Positions 1 to 6,733 of a stretch of 9,711 nt of DNA are shown one piece after another. Both the position numbers and the translations under genes were made by a program. Source of the DNA: Gemmatimonadota bacterium (lineage in GTDB: Bacteria > GCA-2686955); assembly GCA_002686955.1 (NCBI GenBank), contig NYZA01000190.1, positions 1-9,711 on the forward strand. Reading direction: 5' to 3'. Positions within the stretch are counted from its first letter, which is position 1. Each line of letters opens with the position of its first letter. The notes under the pieces were generated by a model. It was not told the origin of the DNA and did not search any database. It was given only the letters and a program-made list of their open reading frames with translations.

Positions 1-36
1 AAGGCTGGTTGCCTTTCAAGGACTTGGCGACGCAGA

Positions 37-93
37 GATCGGAACGAAGGCGGATGCCGGGCGAAGCGAAGGCTATGTGCAACAGGCTCCTAG
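37..93 (+). repeat. left copy of an inverted dispersed repeat
   Basis: This segment is related to the reverse complement of 9657-9711. The inner 21 bases (73-93) match 20 of 21 and include GCAACAGGCTCCTAG. Outside them, towards the window edge, a second block (37-61) matches about 18 of 25, and a short gap of about 2 bases lies between the two blocks. Similarity appears to stop abruptly at CTAG on the inner side, so 93 looks like an element boundary, with the rest of the element running left out of the window. No coding sequence is convincing here. It could be the end of an insertion sequence or MITE, or a dispersed intergenic repeat. Confidence 0.6.
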
Positions 94-123
94 CCGGCCG
101 CGGAAGCGATGTTGACGACATGA

Positions 124-157
124 AGGAATCCGGTCGCGTCTCCGAGACCGGATTCCT
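124..157 (-). terminator. strong hairpin past the end of the secreted VWA protein gene
   Basis: A perfect 12-bp inverted repeat (AGGAATCCGGTC at 124-135 and its complement at 146-157) encloses a 10-base loop. It begins 29 bases beyond the stop codon of the minus-strand gene ending at 187, which is where a terminator would sit. No clear run of U follows on either strand, so it may instead be a bidirectional or Rho-assisted terminator, or an mRNA 3'-end stabilising structure. Confidence 0.5.
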
Positions 158-186
158 CCTCTTGTGGTCCTCCGTCCGAATTGACT

Positions 187-3100
187 CTAGTTCGTCAGGA
201 CAGAAACCGCTCGGCTGTTGTCGTTTATCCGCAGTGCAAAGCTGAGATCGTCAGCCGAGAATGCCCTGCCGTCGAGCACGTCCAACCTGATATGCACGTA
301 GTCCGTCGCGGGCGCCAGGGACTCGATTCCCGCGAACGCCATTTGCAGGCCGCCAGGCTCGCTCTTGGTCGCCGTCAGGAAGCTCGATCGATCACCGAGC
401 AGCTCGACGCCGGATACCGCGTAGCCATCGGCGGGGTAGCGCAAGTCCACATGCCCGCAGAACAACCCCTCGTCCGCCGGTGTGGACAAGTAGATGTCGA
501 CCTGGTGGACAGCCGGTATCGAGCGGAGAGCGACGGTCATTGGTGGCTGCCCTTCATCTAGCGGCGCGAGTGCCGGCCAGTCACCGGAGACATCGCCACG
601 CATGATCCCCGTGAAGTCGACATCGGAGATGAAGTCGGGGTATTCGATCTCGGGCAGGTAGCATCGGGATTCACAGTAGAAATCCCATGTGCCCGCAGCG
701 GACGCCATGCCGATCGAATCGTTCACTGCGTACATCAGGATCAGCGACGCGTCGTACGCCTGGATCGAACCGTTCTCGGAGCAATCGGCCGCGATCCGTT
801 GCGGCATCAGTCTGAATGGTGGCGAGACACCGTACGTGACCGCCTCCGACGGAATGCCCGCTGGAGGATCACATACGACCGGTAACCCGCCGCCCAGACC
901 GGTGGGATCGTACTCCGTCGCGTCGATCATGCACTGATCGATGTCGTTCTGCTCAACCAGATAGTCCAAGATCATCCACGCGTCGTACTCGGTGACGGCG
1001 GGACTGGACAACACTTGGTCCGCCATGGGCGTCAGGCAGTCCGAACAGTAGGAGCACCCAAGCACACCGAAGCTGCCGTCGGCCTCCGTTACGAGAACCG
1101 TATCCACGATCGAGGTGCTGCAAGCCTGAGCAAACTCGATCTCCAGTCCCGGAATCGGGCGAGGATTCGGTGGATTGCTGTGTAGAGTGTCGCAACTGAA
1201 GTAGTTGACGGTGCCCGAGAACAACAGACCGGGGATCTCGAAACTCCCGTTCGCCCAATCGCTGCAGGGACTCCCTTCATTGAAGAGCAATGTATCGATC
1301 TCGATCGACGAGCTCTCCATGCAGGGCGCGCCTTGAGTCGCGGTGCCGATCAGCGTCACGAAACGAGAGTCAGCGGCATTGACCAACTCGCTCGCACCCG
1401 CCCAAACGGCGCGGACCAACCCATCCGCGGGATTGCCGATGAAGTCCCAATCAAAATAACCATGGGTGGCCATGCCGCCATCTCTAGAGACTCTGGACAG
1501 GTTGAAGTAGGTCGGATCGAATCTGATGTCGATCTCGAAGGCATAGATGCCGTCGTACTGGGTGAGATCGCTCGAAGTCAGAACCGGGATCTCCCATTCG
1601 TACGGAACGAGCGGATTCCCCGTCTGGTTCTGCGGGCCGACCGCGACCTGCACGCAGACAGGAATGCTGTCGCAAATCCCGATATGGTGTGGACTGTCCG
1701 CCGTGCCGTGGGTCGAGCCCACGCCCAGGTCGTCGATCGCCGAGAGATAGTAGTCGACTCCCTCGGGATCCACGACCACGTCAGCCGGAATGTACCCCTC
1801 GTACAGCGAGCCACCGACACCGGTCAGCGGAGTCTCGGAGTACGCGAAGGTCGATCCTTCTCGATAGAAGATGCTGGCGCCGGCCACCGCGAAGGTGGAA
1901 TCGTAGATGCTGGCCGAGACCAGGATCTCTTGATCGGCCGGCGCGCACTCAATCGGGCTGTGGGTGATGACCGGTGCCTCATTGGGCCATACGGCGATCT
2001 GGTATGGCTGGTTCTGGGGATCGTTCGAGGGATCGGTGGTCACGACCACGCCGTCGCTCGCCCTCAGGTAGTAGTCGATGCCGGGTGTCACCACGTCGAT
2101 GCCCGGAATCTCGCCGCAGTAGATTCCGCCCCCGAGGTCGGTCATCGCGATCACAGTGTAGGGATCTCCGCTACTGGACGTGCGGTAGTACAACTCCGCA
2201 TCCTGAATGAAGGGAGCAGCGCAGTCGGTCATCGACGCGCAGATATTCAGCGGCAGGCCCGCGACCTGCGAGACTATAGAGAAGTCGATCGTCTCCTGTG
2301 TACGTTCGATCTCAGGCACGCCGCCGGGTGTGTAGGCGGTGGTGTCGGAATCGGTCTCGCCCCAGGCCGAGACGGAGATGTCGACCTCGCGCTCGAGGCA
2401 GAGCGTGGAGTCGCTGGTGCACCAACGAACCCTGTAGAAATTCTTGATTCTCTCCGCGATGAAGGTGAAAAGTGAGTCGTAGGGATCATCTACGTAGAAC
2501 TCGAGCCCGCCGGTTTCGCGAGCCAGCTGACCGTAGTCCAGCTCCTGCCACGAATCGGTAGTGTCGTACGCGGCATGCACTGAGGTACTGTTCACATTGC
2601 AAATATCGGCCGCTCCGTCGCAGTCGCCTGCGTCGCTGTCCTCATCGGTGACGATCAGAAACTGCCGTAGCGCGCCGGGCCGGAAGTGGATCTGGTCCTG
2701 CGCATCGAGCACAGCCTGGCAGCCAGGCTCGTATCCACCATAGACATCCGGTGTGAGATCGACGAGAAGATCGGCGGTCGTGTCGTACAGGTTCCCGCTG
2801 TTCAGGACGAAGGGGTTGCTTGGGTCTGGCTCGTATCCGAACCTGACATAGCCGAAATCAACGTCGTAGCCCAGATCCTCGAGGCCTTGAGCGAAGACGC
2901 CCACGTTGTCGACAACCTGTTGAATCTCGTGCTCCATGCTCCCGCTATGATCGATCAGAAAGACAAAATCGAGCAGGCCGCTGCCGGTCCTGAGAGCATC
3001 GAGGCACTCGGTCTGCAGCACGCCATTCTCGTACACATCGAAAGCTTCGAGCGGCAGATCGATGGCGTGAGAGCCTCCCGCTGAATCGACCTGCACCGAG

Positions 3101-3585
3101 GAGAATAGCGTCGGGAACTGGGTCGCCTCGAAATCGCGAATCGTCACATTCAATATGGAGGGAAGAAGAGGCGTCAAGAGCACGCTGGGCTCGCTCGACG
3201 AACCGAAGCTCAGTTGCTCCGTGGGAGTGTGTCCCACGATCTCACCGCCGAAGCCCAGGGCCTCGACGTAGAAAGTCGCCTCGCTTTCCGGACTCAGCCC
3301 ATCAGGGAACGCCCTGTCGACAACAGCGGGGTCGAGCTGGGTATCTTCCAGCGCCATCCGGCCCGTGCGGCCGTCCAGAGACCAATACAGAGCATAGTAG
3401 TCGATCTCATCCGCCAGCTCTCGAGGCGGATACCATTCCACGTCTACGCGACCGTCCTGGTCGACTCGGGCCGTCAGGTCGATTGCTGCGTCCAGTGCCG
3501 CGAGTGGATACGCCGTCGCCGCGAATCCGGCGAAGAGCATCAATGCGGCACACACTCCTCGCATGCATCTTTGTGCTGCACTCAT
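187..3585 (-). CDS. large secreted multidomain protein: VWFA-related domain, Ig-like modules, cohesin-like and dockerin-like segments
   Basis: This 1132-residue protein is probably exported and acts outside the cell or on its surface. Residues 1-30 form a signal peptide (basic start, hydrophobic core, cleavage near 25-30). A fibronectin-III-like stretch (about 33-110) follows. The phrase VYENGVLQ (184-191) precedes a VWA domain (about 204-380), as in VWFA-related proteins. The metal-binding motif is DHSGS (212-216), with a second acidic cluster at 313-321. Two related Ig-like modules occupy 463-531 and 570-637. A cohesin-like beta domain (about 643-787) contains FNEGSP. A carboxypeptidase-regulatory-like strand region starting SGTVNYF (790-796) leads into two dockerin-like helices, EYDAW (866-870) and AYDASLIL (943-950), then GDVSGDW (997-1003). 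A second possible cohesin-like domain closes the protein (about 1013-1132). Many cysteines suggest disulfides. There is no LPXTG or type IX sorting tail. The ATG start has a good ribosome site, GGAAGGA, 8 bases upstream (3594-3600). No enzymatic domain is visible; adhesion or scaffold is inferred only. Confidence 0.9.
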   Translation of the reverse strand: MSAAQRCMRGVCAALMLFAGFAATAYPLAALDAAIDLTARVDQDGRVDVEWYPPRELADEIDYYALYWSLDGRTGRMALEDTQLDPAVVDRAFPDGLSPESEATFYVEALGFGGEIVGHTPTEQLSFGSSSEPSVLLTPLLPSILNVTIRDFEATQFPTLFSSVQVDSAGGSHAIDLPLEAFDVYENGVLQTECLDALRTGSGLLDFVFLIDHSGSMEHEIQQVVDNVGVFAQGLEDLGYDVDFGYVRFGYEPDPSNPFVLNSGNLYDTTADLLVDLTPDVYGGYEPGCQAVLDAQDQIHFRPGALRQFLIVTDEDSDAGDCDGAADICNVNSTSVHAAYDTTDSWQELDYGQLARETGGLEFYVDDPYDSLFTFIAERIKNFYRVRWCTSDSTLCLEREVDISVSAWGETDSDTTAYTPGGVPEIERTQETIDFSIVSQVAGLPLNICASMTDCAAPFIQDAELYYRTSSSGDPYTVIAMTDLGGGIYCGEIPGIDVVTPGIDYYLRASDGVVVTTDPSNDPQNQPYQIAVWPNEAPVITHSPIECAPADQEILVSASIYDSTFAVAGASIFYREGSTFAYSETPLTGVGGSLYEGYIPADVVVDPEGVDYYLSAIDDLGVGSTHGTADSPHHIGICDSIPVCVQVAVGPQNQTGNPLVPYEWEIPVLTSSDLTQYDGIYAFEIDIRFDPTYFNLSRVSRDGGMATHGYFDWDFIGNPADGLVRAVWAGASELVNAADSRFVTLIGTATQGAPCMESSSIEIDTLLFNEGSPCSDWANGSFEIPGLLFSGTVNYFSCDTLHSNPPNPRPIPGLEIEFAQACSTSIVDTVLVTEADGSFGVLGCSYCSDCLTPMADQVLSSPAVTEYDAWMILDYLVEQNDIDQCMIDATEYDPTGLGGGLPVVCDPPAGIPSEAVTYGVSPPFRLMPQRIAADCSENGSIQAYDASLILMYAVNDSIGMASAAGTWDFYCESRCYLPEIEYPDFISDVDFTGIMRGDVSGDWPALAPLDEGQPPMTVALRSIPAVHQVDIYLSTPADEGLFCGHVDLRYPADGYAVSGVELLGDRSSFLTATKSEPGGLQMAFAGIESLAPATDYVHIRLDVLDGRAFSADDLSFALRINDNSRAVSVLTN

Positions 3586-3593
3586 GAGATGAG

Positions 3594-3600
3594 TCCTTCC
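3594..3600 (-). promoter_or_regulatory. ribosome binding site of the secreted VWA protein gene
   Basis: On the minus strand GGAAGGA lies 8 bases before the ATG at 3585 and fixes this start. It is adjacent to a small dyad (TCCC/GGGA, 3598-3608) that could pair over the first bases of the site. The stem is only 4 bp and may have no effect. Confidence 0.6.
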
Positions 3601-3720
3601 CGACGGGAGAGGGGTCCCCCGAACGTAGCCGCGGCGCTACTCGAGTTCGATGTGCGTGCGCCGCCGACCCTCGACGGCCCACTCCATTTCGGGAGCCTGC
3701 CACGGTGATTCTCGGGAAGC

Positions 3721-3764
3721 TTAGCGAGCGCGAATTAGAGAAGGACTTAGCGGATCGGTTAGCG
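3721..3764 (-). promoter_or_regulatory. four-copy TTAGCG direct-repeat array, candidate operator
   Basis: On the plus strand TTAGCG occurs at 3721-3726, 3747-3752 and 3759-3764, with the variant TTAGAG at 3735-3740. Copy starts are spaced 14, 12 and 12 bases, about one helical turn plus. On the minus strand these read CGCTAA, 136-180 bases upstream of the secreted-protein start and just after the terminator of the BTAD regulator gene. SARP-type regulators are known to bind tandem short direct repeats about one turn apart, so the adjacent regulator is an obvious candidate; that link is inference. Flanking bases differ between copies, which argues against a simple tandem duplication. Confidence 0.4.
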
Positions 3765-3779
3765 GTGAAAGAAAGTGTG

Positions 3780-3811
3780 AAAAAAATGATGCTGGCGAAT
3801 CGAAGCAGCAT
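3780..3811 (-). terminator. intrinsic terminator of the BTAD regulator gene
   Basis: Read on the minus strand, a 6-bp stem (ATGCTG/CAGCAT; 3789-3794 with 3806-3811) with an 11-base loop is followed two bases later by seven consecutive T (3780-3786). It starts 54 bases after the regulator stop codon. The stem is short for an intrinsic terminator but the U-tract is the clearest in the window. It would separate the regulator transcript from the downstream secreted-protein gene, which then needs its own promoter within 3601-3779. Confidence 0.55.
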
Positions 3812-3864
3812 GCACGGATCGGCTCATCGTTCCGGCGTCGTCCCGACTCGGGCTCCGGAGGCGC

Positions 3865-4629
3865 TCACAGATCGTCCAAGCTCTCCGCCATCTGAACCGG
3901 TGGAGGGGACTCGCCGACCGCCTCTCGAAAGGCGACCAAGAATTGGCGTTTCGTCCTCCTGGCCAGGAACCGGTCCCCCAAACTGGTGAGCGACTTGTCG
4001 AGCCAGTCCGCCGCGATATGGTCGAGAGGATCGCGCTCTAGCGCCGCAAGGGCGAGATCCCTGACGACGGTGGGCCCTGCCTGCTCCCACGCCAACGTCA
4101 ACAAACGCTCCGTACACCGTCGATAGCAACTCTGCAGCAAGGCCTCCTCCCCGTGGGTCCGCAGCTCCGGCAGATTGCCCGCGACGCCACTTTCGAAGAG
4201 AGCGCAAGCGTCGCGGTATTCCGAAAGCGCTTGGCCGCGATCGTCTCGTCCGAATGCTCTGTCGCCACGCGCCGCTGACGCATGGAACTTCTCGATGTCG
4301 ATCACAAGCGCAGGATCGTCCCAAGTGAGATGGTAGCGATCGTCCCGGCAGGTCAGAAGACAGCGCCGGCCGGGGAGTGTGAGCACCGATCGTGCATGGT
4401 GAACAGCGACGTTCCTGCGGTTGCGAGCTGCCTCCTCGTCCGGCGCATCGGGCCAAAAGGCTGCGTTCAGATCGGCCGTGCGCACCCCCCGCCGACGTCT
4501 GTGGTCCTTGAGAATGATATAGGCGACGATCAACCTGGGAAGTCGTCCCCGCCACTCGGACCGTGAAACGCGGCGACCGTCTTTCTCAATCGCGAACTCC
4601 CCCATCAGCGAAATGCGAACTCGGTCCAT
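3865..4629 (-). CDS. SARP/BTAD-family transcriptional regulator, short form
   Basis: The 254-residue protein has the two-part layout of AfsR/DnrI/SARP-type regulators. Residues about 4-105 form an OmpR-like winged helix; the basic WRGRLPR segment (26-32) and the FWPDAPDEEAARN segment (58-70) match the family signature before the recognition helix. From about 108 a bacterial transcriptional activator (BTAD) helical repeat domain runs to about 240, starting at VIDIEKFH (109-116). There is no ATPase or long TPR extension, so this is a minimal member. I chose the ATG at 4629 because GGAG lies just upstream and the conserved strand VRISLMGEF follows at once; an in-frame start at 4698 would add 23 unconserved residues. 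It is divergent from the hydrolase and followed by its own likely terminator. Targets are unknown; the TTAGCG array downstream is a candidate. The BTAD assignment rests on motif recognition, not a search. Confidence 0.82.
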   Translation of the reverse strand: MDRVRISLMGEFAIEKDGRRVSRSEWRGRLPRLIVAYIILKDHRRRRGVRTADLNAAFWPDAPDEEAARNRRNVAVHHARSVLTLPGRRCLLTCRDDRYHLTWDDPALVIDIEKFHASAARGDRAFGRDDRGQALSEYRDACALFESGVAGNLPELRTHGEEALLQSCYRRCTERLLTLAWEQAGPTVVRDLALAALERDPLDHIAADWLDKSLTSLGDRFLARRTKRQFLVAFREAVGESPPPVQMAESLDDL

Positions 4630-4940
4630 CTCTCTCCGTCCCCGAGGTACCCCTGGCAGGCGCGGCCAGCCTGCAGGTCTGCTCCGAACAGCGAACACCT
4701 GGCACGATGTCGTCAGCTTCAGAACAAACGAAATATCGTCACGCGCCTCTTATCGAGTGTCGCCATCGACAATAGCGACCCTCTCGTTTCGCGGTCAAGT
4801 CCGTGAAACCACGGAATTCGCGAATTGGTCTTCGGGCGGGCGATCACCCCAACCTAGAGTCCAGCGATCGTTTGCCTGACCGGCGGATCCCGGCGAAAGT
4901 TCTGCGGGAGCGCGGAGCGCATGACAGCTATGCTCGTGAG
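4630..4940. other. divergent intergenic region between BTAD regulator and hydrolase
   Basis: This 311-bp gap should contain the promoters of both flanking genes. I could not assign a convincing -35/-10 pair on either strand. Visible structure: a dyad TCCGTG-AAAC-CACGGA (4800-4815) abutting the perfect 12-base palindrome AATTCGCGAATT (4815-4826), and a weaker dyad TGTCG/CGACA (4758-4771). The neighbouring pair at 4800-4826 could be an operator. No RNA gene is apparent. Confidence 0.4.
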
Positions 4941-4944
4941 GTGA
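4921..4944 (+). other. possible seven-residue leader ORF overlapping the hydrolase start
   Basis: ATG at 4921 opens a tiny reading frame (MTAMLVR) whose TGA stop (4942-4944) overlaps the proposed GTG start of the hydrolase in the arrangement GTGA. A GGGAG sequence lies 10 bases before the ATG. This is the geometry of translational coupling and could explain why the hydrolase GTG lacks its own good ribosome site. A chance ORF this short is quite possible. Confidence 0.2.
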
Positions 4945-5807
4945 CGATCCACGGCGCGATCAAGCCGGCCGCGATCGCGGCCACCGTCCTGGGGGCGATC
5001 CTCATGCTGCGCAAGCCACTCACCGACGCGATGCTCTTCCATCCGGAGGCGGGGCAGTACCGCACGCCGTCCGAGCTGGGGCTGCATTTCGAGGCGATCT
5101 CGATCGTCGCGGCCGACGGCGTGCGCACCGAGGCTTGGTGGATGCCGGCGCCTTCGGCATCGGCGACAGTCGTCTTCTTCCACGGCAACGCGGGCACGAT
5201 GGCCTACAGGCTCGAAAACGCCCGGGCGCTGGTCGACGAGGGCTTTTCGGTGCTCTTTCCGGAGTACCGCGGCTACGGTAACTCGGAGGGCCAACCCTCG
5301 GAGACCGGTCTCTACTCCGATGCGCGGGCGGCGGTGCGCGAAGCGAAAAGAAGGGCCGGCGAGCTGCCTCTGATCGTCAGCGGCCGCTCTCTGGGCGGCG
5401 CGGTAGCGGTCGACGTGGCCACCGGGAAGGGGGTCGAGAACGAGATCGACGGGTTGCTCGTCGAATCGAGCTTTACGAGCCTGGCGGAGATCGCGGGAAA
5501 GACCGGAATCCCCTTCGCGGGGCGGCTGGTCGCCTACCGTTTCGCGTCGGAGGAGAAGATCGCTTCTCTGCGCAAGCCTCTGCTCCTGGTCCATGGGGAT
5601 CAGGACGAGCTCATCCCCTTCGAGATGTGCCTTCGCCTGCGAGATGCCGCGAAGCGTGCGGAGTGGGTCGACCTGCACATCGTGGTGGGAGGAACGCACA
5701 ACGAGATCCCTCGCACGGGAGGAGAACCGTACCGCAAGGCCTGGCGAGAGTTCATTGCACGGGTGGCGGCGCGGAGATCTCAGTCCACGATATCCAAGAG
5801 CCCGTGA
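4941..5807 (+). CDS. membrane-anchored alpha/beta hydrolase, YfhR/BEM46/ABHD-like
   Basis: This 288-residue protein is a serine hydrolase of the alpha/beta fold, related to the bacterial YfhR and eukaryotic BEM46/ABHD13/ABHD17 group, whose members act as esterases or thioesterases. Its substrate cannot be deduced. Residues about 5-24 form a single membrane anchor, followed by the family-typical LFHPE. The oxyanion segment is FFHGNAG (79-85), the nucleophile elbow is GRSLGG (Ser150), the acid is in GDQDELIP (Asp222) and the histidine is in GGTHNE (His253). The catalytic set is therefore complete. I prefer the GTG at 4941 because the anchor follows directly and the length suits the family; an in-frame GTG at 4803 would add 46 unconserved, arginine-rich residues. 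The 3' end overlaps the convergent HD-GYP gene by 28 bp, leaving no room for a terminator. It is not in an operon with either neighbour. Confidence 0.9.
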   Translation: MTIHGAIKPAAIAATVLGAILMLRKPLTDAMLFHPEAGQYRTPSELGLHFEAISIVAADGVRTEAWWMPAPSASATVVFFHGNAGTMAYRLENARALVDEGFSVLFPEYRGYGNSEGQPSETGLYSDARAAVREAKRRAGELPLIVSGRSLGGAVAVDVATGKGVENEIDGLLVESSFTSLAEIAGKTGIPFAGRLVAYRFASEEKIASLRKPLLLVHGDQDELIPFEMCLRLRDAAKRAEWVDLHIVVGGTHNEIPRTGGEPYRKAWREFIARVAARRSQSTISKSP

Positions 5808-6619
5808 TCGCACTCCAGAGCACCGCAACCGGCCGGCGCCTGCTCCCGCTCGACCACGCCGGAAGCGCCGGCGCCCTCGCGCAGGTTGTCCTCGAGGATG
5901 GGGTGCATCTCTCCCAGATTCCAGAGCCGCTCGAAGCGCAGGACCAGCTCGAGATCTAGCTGTCCCTCGGCGGCCTCGAGCATGATCCGAAGTGCGTGAT
6001 CCGCCGACTTTGCGCGCCTGTAGATTCGGTTGGTGGTAATCGCGTCGAATGTGTCGACGACGGCCACCAGTTTGGCGTGGATCGGGATGCTCCGGTCCGA
6101 AAGACAATCGGGGTAGCCGCTTCCGTCTATCCGCTCGTGATGGTGGCGAACGATCCTCTCCGCCTCACGCAGATCGGGGATGCTCGCGAGAATCTCCGAG
6201 CCTCTCACGGGGTGCTCCTTGACGATCTCGAACTCCTCTCTGGTGAGAGCTCCGGGCTTGTTCAGGATCGTCTCCGGCATCCCGATCTTGCCGACATCGT
6301 GAAGGAGTGCGCCGAAAGCCAGTGTTTCGAGCTCTCCGGGACTCAACCCGAGATCGCGCCCCAAGTGCTTGGCGTAGGCACTGACCCGGGTCGAGTGGCC
6401 GTGGGTATAGGCGTCTTTGGCGTCCACCGCTTCCGCCAGGGCTTGCAGGGCACCGTGAATCACCGACTGGTACCGGCGGATCTCCTCTTCGAGATTCAGG
6501 AAAACCAGATCTCGATGGCTATCGAGATCGGAGAGCCCATCGTCACAAGCCCCAAGCATTTCCCGGATACTTCGGATCAGATCACCGTTCGGCTCACCTT
6601 GTCCCATATCGTGGTTCAT
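5780..6619 (-). CDS. HD-GYP domain protein, predicted cyclic-di-GMP phosphodiesterase
   Basis: The 279-residue protein carries a complete HD-GYP domain (about 60-230), a cytoplasmic metal-dependent enzyme type that hydrolyses cyclic-di-GMP. Visible motifs in order: DAYTHGHSTRV (69-79), the HD pair in LLHDVGKIG (His107/Asp108), EHP (135-137), HHHER (159-163), DGSGYP (165-170), then VVDTFDA and TNRIYR (188-201). The residue after GYPD is Cys where Gly is usual (GYPxGL), a mild deviation. The first 55 residues are helical and hydrophilic with no recognised receiver, GAF or membrane segment. A roughly 40-residue tail with two cysteines follows the domain. The ATG at 6619 was chosen because GGGGAG lies 3 bases before it; in-frame GTG 6646 and ATG 6634 lack a site. 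It is divergent from the lipoprotein gene. With no obvious sensor domain, partner proteins or expression level probably set its activity (inference). Confidence 0.92.
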   Translation of the reverse strand: MNHDMGQGEPNGDLIRSIREMLGACDDGLSDLDSHRDLVFLNLEEEIRRYQSVIHGALQALAEAVDAKDAYTHGHSTRVSAYAKHLGRDLGLSPGELETLAFGALLHDVGKIGMPETILNKPGALTREEFEIVKEHPVRGSEILASIPDLREAERIVRHHHERIDGSGYPDCLSDRSIPIHAKLVAVVDTFDAITTNRIYRRAKSADHALRIMLEAAEGQLDLELVLRFERLWNLGEMHPILEDNLREGAGASGVVEREQAPAGCGALECDHGLLDIVD

Positions 6620-6698
6620 GGACTCCCCAGGCATGCTGAGTCGCACCGCGGACTGAAATGGCTCCCATTCCGTCTATCGGCAGAATTGCTCATCGGGT

Positions 6699-6727
6699 TT
6701 GGAACCTTCTCCCCGGTGTGGCAAAGT
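6699..6727 (+). promoter_or_regulatory. weak candidate promoter for the lipoprotein-glycosyltransferase pair
   Basis: TTGGAA (6699-6704), a 17-base spacer and CAAAGT (6722-6727) form a poor housekeeping-type match. The same bases read as GGAAC, 15 bases, then GCAAA, resembling envelope-stress (RpoE-like ECF) promoters. Either reading puts the transcript start within a few bases of the ATG at 6734, giving a leaderless or nearly leaderless mRNA. That fits the lack of a good ribosome site there. Resemblance only. Confidence 0.25.
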
Positions 6728-6733
6728 CGCGGG

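Noticed and set aside
1333-2475. Long open plus-strand frame (380 codons) antisense to the secreted-protein gene
   Set aside because: It lies wholly inside a well-supported gene with recognisable domains, its translation is rich in Arg/Val/Asp without any family motif, and long antisense frames are common in GC-rich DNA.
187-3585. Cellulosome scaffoldin or glycoside hydrolase
   Set aside because: No catalytic or carbohydrate-binding domain is visible, and cohesin/dockerin-like modules occur widely in non-cellulolytic surface proteins of environmental bacteria.
4854-6107. Minus-strand frame of 417 codons across the hydrolase and HD-GYP genes
   Set aside because: The translation is arginine-rich low complexity and runs antisense to the hydrolase catalytic core and through the HD-GYP gene in another frame. 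It is a composition shadow.
5996-6733. Upstream extension of the lipoprotein reading frame
   Set aside because: The extension is antisense to the HD-GYP gene and would bury a clear lipoprotein signal peptide inside the protein, so the start was placed at 6734.
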